Of a stretch of DNA of 64,000 bases, positions 55,233-64,000 are shown one piece after another. The notes beneath the pieces were generated by a model. It saw only the letters and a program-made list of their open reading frames with translations, made no database searches and was not told the origin of the DNA. How positions within the stretch are numbered: the first letter of the stretch is position 1; the number at the start of each line of letters is the position of its first letter. Position numbers and translations under genes: made by a program. The DNA comes from Chlorophyllum brunneum (taxonomy: Eukaryota; Basidiomycota; Agaricomycetes; Agaricales; Agaricaceae). The stretch spans positions 682,001 through 746,000 of the forward strand of contig OY756144.1 of NCBI GenBank assembly GCA_963576785.1, read 5' to 3'.

Positions 55233-55245
55233 GAAAAGGAGGTAT
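55233..55245 (+). promoter_or_regulatory. Polypurine tract of the young gypsy
   Basis: GAAAAGGAGGTAT immediately precedes the 3' LTR. The old copy has AAAAAGGGAGGTAT at the same place. It would prime plus-strand DNA synthesis. Confidence 0.75.
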
Positions 55246-55545
55246 TGTTACGAATCATAGACCGTTCATTCCTATCATGCGCCCGTTACCTCGTGTACTC
55301 TCATACTCGTTTCATCTCCTGTATCACCCTAGAGGCTGTGCCTCCTACCTGACTCGTTCTACTCGTCTCCTCTGACTCCGTTACTCGACTCCCTTATTAT
55401 TAGCCTCTACCACTAGTATATAAAGTGTAGTAATACTTGATGTATTCCTTACACTTTACCAATCGTATCATCCCTTCTTCCTTTCTCTACTTCCTTTCCT
55501 TTATCCAAAGGCTTGCAACCTGAGTCAGAGACTAAGGTCGTAACA
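55246..55545 (+). repeat. 3' LTR of the young gypsy
   Basis: 300 bp, nearly identical to 49058-49357; the CTATT duplication follows at 55546-55550. Confidence 0.95.
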
Positions 55546-55617
55546 CTATTATTCCAAGCCTAGCTACAAATAGTGGCACCTCTCTTGCAAGGTGAGTCGA
55601 AATGATACTTTACAAAA

Positions 55618-55922
55618 TGTTATGACCTTAGTCTAGGACTCAGGTTGCAAATCTTTGGATAAAGACAAAGAAGTAGAGAGAAAGTTAAGAGATGATACAA
55701 TTGGTAAAGTGTAAGGAATACATCAAGTATTACTACACTTTATATACTAGTGGTGAGAGCTAAGAATAAGGGAGCAGAGTAAAGGAGTCATACAGGATGA
55801 GTAGAATGAGTCAGTAAGAGTACAGCCATAAGGGATGAAACAGGGGATGAAACAGATACATAGGACTGATGAGTATGACAGGCACATGATAGGAATATAC
55901 TGTTTATCTATAGTTCATAACA
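55618..55922 (-). repeat. 5' LTR of the old gypsy
   Basis: Minus-strand form TGTTATGACCTTAG...TTCATAACA, 305 bp, followed by TTACT. Between it and the young gypsy (55551-55617) lies the old element's primer-binding site and 5' UTR, where the self-complementarity is already eroded (TTTTGTAAAGTAT). Confidence 0.92.
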
Positions 55923-55927
55923 TTACT

Positions 55928-56348
55928 TTTATCTCTATCATGGTCCAGCCAAATGCCCATTGAGTTTGGTATGCCCTGAAGGAAAAATATGCATGTGAAA
56001 AGAGTACTATTCAATGAAATCATACCCTGAAATGGTTCTACTTACAGTCTTCTTGAAAGACTATCACTTGGTGCTTGAACTTTTAGAAAGCCAAAAGTTC
56101 TTCTTCCTCCTGGAATATCCTGGGAACTGCAATACTTGTGGGTAACCGGGATGATTTGCATACAATGCTGAACATTCCTGTATCTGGTACTGGAACCCCT
56201 TCACGTCTCATCTATCTCCATCATATATATATATATGTATAACACTTAAACACATTCAATCCTCATGCTTGAGAAGGCACTATAATTCCACCACATTGGT
56301 ACCATATACAGCGGACGTACTGGGAGAAAACTATTCTCCTATCAGTCT
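55928..56348. other. Intergenic region with a short TA microsatellite
   Basis: No ORF of note. It contains (AT)n at ~56225-56238 and lies downstream of the DUF6533-type gene. Confidence 0.5.
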
Positions 56349-58287
56349 TTAGGCAAGGGTACTTCCCTCATTCACCCCACCGATCCCGAGCTCTACTGTA
56401 CTCTTGCTCTCGGGAGTCTCGATTGATCCTTCTCCTGACTCTGATGGTACATCATCACGACGAAACGCCAATGTTGAAATCTCTTCCCGTGTTATCATGC
56501 TAGTCGTGAATTTGACTCCAGTTGTGCGGATGTTCAGGATCAGCCGGGTACCCTGTGGTTTTTAGTGAGCAGATAGAGCGATAGTCAGAACCCCCTCCTT
56601 ACAGTGATGTAGTAGGCTATTCCAAGCCAACTAAACCACCTTGTCAGTCCAAAAACCTACAGAGTAGATAATCACTTACGCTTCCCAATTTGAGCAGGTG
56701 AATTGTAAAGTAAGGTTGGCGACGGTAGCGACAAAACCAAAAATACTAAGGGCTAGATTCTAAGCGTGAGTCGGACCAAATGGATGTAGAATCAAAGCGT
56801 CAGTGCCTCACCGCAAACGCTATTATAACCATCGGCCTGGATCAGCGAATAGTGGCACTCGAGTGGGGTGGACGCACGGTATGTAGAAAATAGTTCCATC
56901 GCGATAAAACACGTATAAAACAGGCGCGAGCTGTCGCATATACCTCCAATCTTTGTGAAAGTACTGGTCAGTGTCTTTCAAGGTTCGGTACAAGGCCAGG
57001 AGCAGGAGGAAAACTTCCACGGCTTGTTGAATATTAGAGAGAAATATGTCCCTGATAACCGGAAACACTACGTACTATTGCTCGACATTCTGGTAGCCCT
57101 GTTGATGGCTTAGTTCTTTGAAAACCTCAGATGGAGGTTCGACGAACCACACTACTGCCGCGGAGCGGAAATGAGATAGTTGATTTTTTGGTCCCATGGG
57201 ACAACCTGGTATTGGAGCGGGGGCCACATAGTATTCTGAAAATTCGATACCGGACATGACATAGGCATATGTCGTGCTCTGTACCAGTAAGAAAGGAGAT
57301 GCGATGACCTTTTACTCCAGACGTACAAGCAATTCCACTGGAACATCAAGATGAATCAGGGAGGGATTTTATAGCTAGATAAATAATAGCCTTACACACA
57401 GTCATGGACCAGAGAAAAATTGTCACTGTCGAAGCTGAGGAGATAAACCAGAAGCACATGTAGAGGAAAGCTGACCTTTTCTGCTATTATTGTATAATGC
57501 TCGTAAGCGTAGGACGAGAAGTGTCTTGATCACCGCCGTGTAGATAATCTCAAAAAAGCTAGCGCCAGTCTTCAGCGGAATCCAGAAATACACTGCCGTT
57601 TATCACTTACAAACCAGCAACCCATTGCCTCACAAGACACCTGTATTTTGTTCAGTCTTTAACTTCCCTACTTCTGATTTAGAGTACCTACAACTACAAG
57701 TGCTGTGAGAATTTGTATAGAGGAGAAAGACGAGATACGCACAGTGGGCGTTTTAGGCGGATTAACGTATGCTGGCGGTCATGGTTAATTAGAACGACGC
57801 ACACCGTGTAGAATAGGCTTACCAAAGTAATCCACACTGTATGCCAGGTTCAGAGCGTCACTGGGGGGATGAAGCGAATAACCGGCTTACAAGAACATCA
57901 TTATTCCAGACATTTTGACCAATAAATAGATCCATTTGATCAGACTTTGTCCCCCCCTGAAAGTCGATTGGTGGGACTATCTCCGCACAGTGGATAGTGA
58001 CAGTACCTATAAATATATTCGACCTTGAAAGCGAGTAAGTTGAATGCCTTGTGCGTCTTCTGCATGCTCACCTCCCGGTGAAACAGTATCACGGAGTCAT
58101 AAAAAACCAGAGTAATGGCTGCCGCTGCGAAGACTAAATTCGCACCAAAACTACCACAAGATAACAGAAGAACGTACCATATGTGTACATTATAGGCCTG
58201 GCTAGCATATAGAAATGGATGATTTGGGCATGAGAAAAGCCCTGAACCGACATCTTCAAGTGCGTTATCGAAGAGTAGAGGTGTCAT
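56349..58287 (-). CDS. DUF6533-type multi-pass membrane protein, many introns
   Basis: Exons read on minus. Exon 1 is 58287-58072 (ATG; ends AITLVFYDSVILFHRE before a GTGAGC donor). A 17-nt exon 58023-58007 and exon 57956-57891 (GQSLIKWIYLLVKMSG) follow. Later exons contain FEIIYTAVIK, LLVLRLRALYNNSRK (~57560-57475), APIPGCPMGPKN (57180-57240), VEVFLLLLALYRTLKD and FYRDGTIFY (57040-56870). The last exon holds GTRLILNIR and an acidic tail ending STLA with TAA at 56349-56351. The N-terminal YD...EV box, the RxxALY loop, PIPGC, the RDG-xFY helix and the terminal RLILN motif are the usual order in this agaricomycete family. Function unknown. Total exon structure is not fully resolved. Confidence 0.6.
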
Positions 58288-58339
58288 TATTTCATGACAA
58301 GGACCTCTTTATATATGTACTTGTGGGGCAAACCTGCCT

Positions 58340-59904
58340 CACATGTCGGCGTCATAATGCCGCGAAAAGATGGAGTGCAAGCTAGAAGCAGACGCTCCTC
58401 TCTGTTCAGGTGAGCGCAGAACATCAAGGTTTAATTCCGGAGAACCTTCACCTGTGATGGAATTCCAGTTTTGATTACCGTCATGGGAGTAGTAGGGCGC
58501 AGATCCAACCTCATATTCGGCGAGAGACGATGTTCCTATATGAAAAAGCCGTCAACAGCGAGAGATGGATGCAAAAGCATTGCTTGAGGTTGGCATGAGC
58601 TCCGTTCACGGTCGAGCAATGGTAGTCGGTTTGGTAATGTAGTCGAGTGCGATGGCAGAAACGGCAAGACAATTATAGCATGATAATTGGAGCACAAGAT
58701 CGTTGGGGACCTAGGGGGCAGTACACTGGGGCTGATTGTAGAACAAAGATGCGCGATAGCAGCAGGGAGCTTTGGAGTCGCATAGGATAGGACTATATCT
58801 TTGGGAGTTTGAAGCCGTAAGTGCTGGTTTGTAGCGGTCATGTCCAAGACCCGGCTCTTCAGCCTCCGTGCTACGGTGATAAAACAATGAATCGACCCTG
58901 TTGCGGTTACGAATGAAGGCAATTTGGACGTGGGGGCGGGAAGATACGTACGCAAACACAATAGATGGGGGCGAAACGTCTAGGTCACCAGCTATGAGCA
59001 TGGAGCATCATATAGTATTGACTCTACTAGATCCAAGCATCCGAGAAAATTTTTTCGAAAAATGATTAGACGGATGGCTGTTGATATTGACATTGATCTA
59101 TGTGAAACAGACAAAGGAGAATCAAGATAGAACAAAATGCTAAATTGGTGAGAGTCAAGGCGGATATGACGGACTCGTGATATCAAGACGCTCACAATAT
59201 CACCCTGTCAAAATAGAAAAGTACGAGTGCAAGCATTCTCTGTCTCGTAAATCCAGCTCATACTGGAGCCCATCGTAGCTCGCAAGGGCTAAGAAGCTTA
59301 GCCATGGTCAGTGAAACACCATCCCTTTAGGCACTCGAGTAGTAAGCGTTGCTCACAGGACGGTAATATGATTTTAGCCGGATATATCAATCACAGCTCG
59401 ATCAAGATGTATGAGCAAAGCGAAATAGAAGGTACCTCGCCATGGAATAACACGTTAGAGTTCATGAGAGTTGGATACTTGGTAGATGCTGTTAGGCTTC
59501 CCTTGTAGTAGTCTCCTGTGAGTCCGCGAAACGGACAACTGATCTATAGATAGAAAATTGCAGCCGAAGACTGAGTTTCCATCAACGGCTCAATAAATAC
59601 GGCGTCTGCCTTTTGTACCGTTCGCGTAGTGGACGTGTTCGCATCACATAGTACACCTTGACGTAAAGCGGTAATTGGAGAAACAAAAATCCTAGGGATC
59701 CGAGTCAGCTCACTTTTCGTACTGTTTGGAGGAGGAATCTCTATGCATTAGACGGCTCACCTCTCTCTGCATGAAAATGATTGAATAGCACATGATTACT
59801 GTGATCACGGCGACTGCATGAGAGATATTTAGGTCATCAGATGTATAAGCTGTGCACTTGATGAGTTGGTCATAAACAGAAGAGTTGCGTTGTTGTGATA
59901 ACAT
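58340..59904 (-). CDS. Probable second DUF6533-type gene, incompletely resolved
   Basis: The first exon from ATG 59904 reads MLSQQRNSSVYDQL to AVAVITVIMCYSIIFMQRE and stops at a GTGAGC donor in the same position as the neighbouring gene's first exon (after the conserved Glu). A later stretch near 59505-59440 reads KGSLTASTKYPTLMN, like the loop after the first helix in this family. The final exon starts at ~58536 after TTTCATATAG and runs to TGA at 58340-58342 (ends SRHYDADM). Middle exons could not be matched to the family, so it may be a pseudogene or two separate things. Confidence 0.35.
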
Positions 59905-60644
59905 CCGAGAAATCGGAAGATGGGGCAGAGCACTATGTTCCGCTTCAGGGACTGCTCCCCCTGACCGAGAATTTTTCTGCCTCCATGGCGGGAACCGCGC
60001 GACGGATATATAACTGATTGGGAGGGGGGTATACGTTCGACCAAGAGAATGTTGTACGCGTCTTATGACAGGGTTGTCGTTCACACTCTATTATTCATTT
60101 ACTAATGAACGAGGGCTGGATTTGAATATTATACAGAGCCATCCAAAAGCCATAGTGATCAGCCTAGGGCGAGGTAACAGAGGATCTATTGTGCATTACA
60201 TATATGGGGATGGGATTGATTGGGCGCCTGTGCACTGCCGGGTTTGGTCCTGTGGGTGTTAGTCAGCCCTGGTTGAGTCTTGTGCTGCCTCTCATTGTTG
60301 TCCAGCAAAGAACAGGATACATTTGCACACAGAGCATGTAGCTCTATTGTCAAAATAATCCCTGATTTTTGCGAGTTTATCGTCATATTTGAGGACGAGA
60401 GTGTTCCCGAGAGTTCTAGTACATTCCGGGTATGGATACAATGACGCAAATACAGCAACACACCAGCCACAGCCCTCCCGTCCTTTCTTCTTCCTCAACC
60501 ACCACCATCGCCCTGTATGTCGCCTTCACCGTCCTTGCAGACAGCGTACTGACACCGGTTCCCCAGAGAGACCAGTTTAGAGCGCCACAAACGTCCAGAA
60601 TAGATCTCGCGCAACTTAATACCTCACACCTTTCACACAACAGC
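59905..60644. promoter_or_regulatory. Divergent intergenic region upstream of the RING gene
   Basis: Lies between the minus-strand DUF6533-like start and the plus-strand RING gene. A pyrimidine-rich tract (CCTTTCTTCTTCCTC at 60481-60495) resembles fungal core-promoter CT blocks. An in-frame upstream ATG exists at 60432 (71 codons before 60645). No other gene seen. Confidence 0.4.
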
Positions 60645-63600
60645 ATGGACCCAGGGGATCGTCCAGAACGCGATTATGCGCGCCCTCCAGCCGATTCTGA
60701 CATGCAGGCTGAACCAACAACAGTCTCGGAACCGGCCACCGGCTCGGGTGAAATTGAAATGCAAGCCCTTGATGACTCTACATCCCATTTGATGATTGAC
60801 ATGGAGTCAACCACGCCTACACCCGCCACAACCGCTTCTGCCACCCCTCTTAGTGCATCTTCTTTTCCTTCATCGAGTTCGCTACCGCTCCAAGCTGCTT
60901 CTGAAGCACTACGCACCAGTATGCGTCGGGCCAGGGTAGAACACGATCATGACGATGAGCGGGACCGTCGTCATCCCTCTCAACGAGTTGGCAGTCCTTC
61001 GCATCCATTGAATACATCCATTTCACAGTCATCTACATCTTCGTCATCTCAAACTACTTCAATCCCTACCCACCCCCTCGAAACACCCGATTTCTTGGGT
61101 CGGTCTCCCGGTCCCTCTAATTCCGCTACCAGTCCTGGTCCTTCCGCGTTCAATTCTCGTCCCTTCCGATTTTACCAGCACATGATGCCATTTGATCACC
61201 CTCATAATCATAATATTGCATCGCCATCAACTTCTTCATTACCAACTCTTAATCTTCCCCCGCAGCAGAATAACCCAACTTCTGGGTCTGACTCGACTAT
61301 CATCCCTCCCTTGGTTGCCACTAGGGTTGCTACCGCACCCAATGCACCTTTGACTTCCGGTTCAAATTCTGATGCTACAACGCGGCAAATGCCACGTCCT
61401 AATTTGCGACACCAATATCTTGGTGGATTTGCCATCACGATTGATGTGAATGGTGCTATGACTACTGTGCCACTTACTGGCCCACCACCCCCGTTTCTCC
61501 CGCCTAGGTCTAATCCCGACGCTACTGGGTCACTGCCTCCTGAGGCACCAGGAAATGATGAACAACCCAATCAACCTTCGGTTGACGGTCCTGTACCCGT
61601 ACCACCACCGCCACAAGCTCAAGGTGATGGCGGGATGCCACCTTCGCCAATGGGAGGCAACGCTTTCACGGATCTTCTCAGGCGGGTTAGCATCCTGACT
61701 GCGCTTTCTTTTGGGAACGCGGGGTTATTCGAGAGGGATCTGGATGATCCCGAAAGAGCAAACAAGTTGGTTGAGGGGTTGGAAGATGTTCCCGTGGGGT
61801 TGGTTAGGCGGTTGGAGAGGGTTGGGAAAACTGGTGACGAGGAAAGTAGTAATGGTGATGCTGCAGATCCCGGTAGTGGTGGATTGGGAGACGGGGGCTG
61901 CGCAATCTGCTGGGAGAGGTTGCTGGAAGGCGTTGAAGATACAGAGGAGAAGGAGGGAGAGAAGGGTGCATCGGATGCGGCAGAGGCCACAGATACTATG
62001 CAGACCTCTAGGAGTGACATGGATACGGATATGACCGCACCCCAGCCCATCGCCTCGTCTTCCGAGCCCATTCCTATTGATGTCGAGACTTCTACGGAAG
62101 CTGACACAAACACCGGAACCAAGGGATACCAACGTATCGTCGCACTTCCCTGTGCCCACGTGTTCCACGCACAATGTCTCGTCCCATGGTTCTCCAAACC
62201 GAAACAAACGACATGTCCGATATGTCGATTCAACATTGATCCGGAGAACTTGACGTATACATCTCGTGCACAGCGAAGAGCTGCGGCTAGGCGTGCGCGT
62301 GAACAACAGCAAGGTACTGAGGGAGGCGCTGGTACCGAGGAGGGTGAGGGTTTAGGTGAGGTCGGAGAGGGTGTTGGTGGTGAGGGGCCGGGAGCTGTTG
62401 GGTTTGATTTTCCCTTGGGTATGGGCGGAGCTCCATGTGAGTGTCTTCTCGATGTGTGACAACGAACTGTGTGCTAACGATAGTTTAGTTGTTATTCCTC
62501 TACGCGGTGGACATGATGGTCCACAACCTGGTGACGCACCTCCAACTGGCGCACAGGCTCGGCCTGGTGCCACTGATGATGATACCACCGGTGGTGCTGA
62601 TGTTCCAAACGGCAACAGTGACCGTCCGCTTCATGACATCGTCACGATTGGATTTGATATGTACATCGGTCGTGGACCACCACCTTTCCCATTCAGAGGA
62701 CCGGGAATGGTGCAGATCCCTGTTCCAGGCCCTCCAGGTCCTCCTGACGCTCCTACTGCGAACGCTCCCCCCACCGGCGGTTCACCAGCGATGAACAATG
62801 GTAATCCAGTTCTCGGCGCCGATGTCCCACCATCTACGAATAATACGGGTACACCACCAGTGACTGGAGCTGGCAATGGAGGTACTGGAGGACCGCGAGG
62901 CGCGGCATTTGCTATTCCTATCCCAGTGGGTCAAGGATTCGGTAGAGCGCTTGAGGAGGTGTTTTCGAGGTTATTTGGTGGTGGCGGCGGCGGTGGGACA
63001 GAAGGGAATACGGAACCAGCTCCTGCGACTGGCGCTCCAAATGCTGGTAACGGCGGTAGTCAACCACAAGGCCCAGCGATGTTTGGACCTGAGCGACCGC
63101 CCATGCCACTACCTGGTTCGTTCCCACTACCCGCCAATATCGGTATTGGACTTGGAGGTATTGGCGGACAGAGACTACCACCTTTTATGTCCCCGTCTAG
63201 GGGTCGTGGACAGCCTGGAGGACAAGAAGCTCAAGGAGCTCCGGGACACCAAGCAGGCCAACCGCCGATGTTTGAGACCACCCTCCCGTTGTTCGATCTC
63301 TTGTTTGGTTCGCCTCCCCCTCAAGCGCAGGGTCAAGCTCAAGCTCCGGATACGCAACCTGCACCTCAACCCGCACAACCACAACCTCAACATCCTCAAG
63401 ATGCCAATGCTCGGCAACCACCTCCACCTCCACCAGGGTTCGGTTGGACATTCGTACCTGGTTCCCCACCCCCTCGCCCTGCATCAGCTCCAACCCCTGG
63501 ACAACAACGACAGGAACCGAGGAAGCAATGGGCGCCTCCACCTGCCCCTGGATTGACGTTGAGACAGCGAGTGGAGAAGAGAGAACAGGAGGCAGGGTTG

Positions 63601-63990
63601 AGGTGTTGTGACGTTTCGTGTGGGGTTGGGCCTAGCGATGATGATCCATGGACCGATGTTGGTCAAGAGGGCATCAAGCAGTTGTGCATTCGAAGTTCTA
63701 CCAATGAAGATGGTGGTATGAGTGCAGTGGATAGCGGAGTCGGTCTCGACGGACTAGCAAAGGTTGTCAGAGATGGAGAAGACCTGAAGAGGGAATTGGT
63801 GTGCTCGCATACGTTCCATTCGAGTTGTCTTGTGAGTGCTGAACGTGTTGCGCTTGCGTTGAGGGATGCGAACGTAGCGTTTGTTGGACCGCAGGGAAAG
63901 GAGGAAGTTGAAGTATCGTGTCCTGTGTGTCGAGGTGTTGGGAGAGTGAGCAGGGAGGAGTGGGAGAAGGGTCTTCAGGCTCTTGGTTGA
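60645..63990 (+). CDS. Protein with two RING-H2-like domains (probable E3 ubiquitin ligase)
   Basis: Two exons, 60645-62436 and 62489-63990, joined in frame to give 1097 aa ending in TGA at 63988-63990. The N-terminal ~400 residues are Ser/Thr/Pro-rich and probably disordered. RING 1 is CAIC, an 80-residue acidic loop, then LPCAHVFHAQCL and CPIC (~420-535). Exon 2 encodes Gly/Pro/Gln-rich sequence (GGGGGGG, PPPPPPG). It closes with RING 2: CCDVSC, a long loop, CSHTFHSSC and CPVC near the C-terminus. RING-H2 proteins recruit E2 enzymes. The start may instead be the in-frame ATG 60432; 60645 is preferred because upstream codons look like leader. Confidence 0.78.
62437..62488 (+). other. Intron of the RING gene (52 nt)
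   Basis: Donor GTGAGT at 62437, branch-like GCTAACG at 62473-62479, acceptor TTTAG ending 62488. The splice restores the frame (codon T-TT), whereas the nearer AG at 62483 would give an immediate TAG. Unspliced, the exon 1 frame stops at 62457-62459. Confidence 0.8.
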
Positions 63991-64000
63991 ATATGAGTCT

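Larger units (their letters stand above)
49058..55545 (+). mobile_element. Young Ty3/gypsy chromovirus (Tf1/sushi-like), nearly intact
   Basis: A 6488-bp element with 300-bp LTRs (49058-49357, 55246-55545), TGTTAC...GTAACA ends and a perfect CTATT duplication (49053-49057, 55546-55550). It sits in the 5' UTR of the old gypsy in opposite orientation. Order: self-priming PBS, gag, pol with C-terminal chromodomain, third ORF, polypurine tract. The LTRs differ at one base that I can see (CCTTGTG/CCTCGTG). The only visible coding lesion is a TGA at 53710-53712. Confidence 0.96.
32771..55922 (-). mobile_element. Old Ty3/gypsy chromovirus, complete but decayed, with four insertions
   Basis: The LTRs at 32771-33075 and 55618-55922 (305 bp each) are flanked by a perfect TTACT duplication (32766-32770 and 55923-55927). 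Read on minus: 5' LTR, 5' UTR, gag, protease-RT-RNase H-integrase-chromodomain, third ORF, polypurine tract (AAAAAGGGAGGTAT) and 3' LTR. Removing the inserts (young gypsy, copia copy 2, LTR-like block, LINE C) leaves an element close to the 6.5-kb young gypsy. It is the same family as the young gypsy but strongly diverged and CpG-depleted. Confidence 0.93.

Noticed and set aside
58536..58961. 141-codon minus-strand frame as a separate gene
   Set aside because: It ends exactly at an intron acceptor (TTTCATATAG) before a better coding exon and has no recognisable domain; probably mixed intron and exon.
62876..63556. 226-codon plus-strand frame and several minus-strand frames over the RING gene
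   Set aside because: Alternative frames of repetitive Gly/Pro/Gln codons; the 62489-63990 frame has the RING ligands and splices in phase.

Overview
The window looks like a transposon graveyard from a filamentous fungus, most likely an agaricomycete. Evidence: Tad1-like LINEs with an RNase H domain, a Tf1/sushi-type chromovirus, a copia element, a DIRS-like tyrosine-recombinase retroelement of the type common in mushroom genomes, and ~50-nt introns with GTGAGT donors and CTAAC branch sites. About 55.9 of the 64 kb is nested retroelements. Host genes are recognisable only in the last 8 kb.

Layout, left to right. 1-4783: right-hand part of copia copy 1 (minus strand), inserted into a decayed LINE (LINE D, plus, to 8153). 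That LINE abuts a decayed Ty3/gypsy element (gypsy F, plus, to ~12715), which is itself patched with a LINE fragment (9034-10127). 13022-13126 and 32109-32310 are two pieces of one gypsy-type LTR, split by a decayed DIRS-like element (13127-32108). The DIRS element is interrupted by a decayed ORF1-only LINE (LINE G, ~14650-29594). LINE G in turn carries two near-full-length Tad1-like LINEs on the minus strand (LINE B 15079-21854, LINE A 22098-28750).

32771-55922 is one complete but decayed gypsy element ('old gypsy', minus strand) with intact LTR ends and a TTACT target-site duplication. Four insertions sit in it: a truncated LINE (LINE C, 34176-36050), an LTR-like block (39113-40248), a complete intact-looking copia element (copy 2, 41370-48733, duplication GTTCT), and a very young gypsy element on the plus strand (49058-55545, duplication CTATT). 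The LTRs of the young gypsy differ at one position that I can see.

55923-64000 is the host region. It holds a multi-intron minus-strand gene for a DUF6533-type membrane protein, a second probable relative next to it, and a plus-strand gene with two RING-H2-like domains and one 52-nt intron.

How the parts relate. Copia copy 2 has gag-protease and integrase-RT-RNase H in one frame separated by a single TAA, also present in copy 1. The young gypsy carries gag, pol with a C-terminal chromodomain, and an unidentified third ORF between pol and the 3' LTR. Remnants of that ORF persist in both older gypsy copies, so it is an old component of the family. Its primer-binding site is complementary to the predicted 5' end of its own transcript, the arrangement known from self-primed Tf1-type elements. 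Older copies are strongly CpG-depleted and full of CGA-to-TGA stops, which suggests cytosine methylation followed by deamination. All homology statements rest on reading translations by eye; no database search was run.
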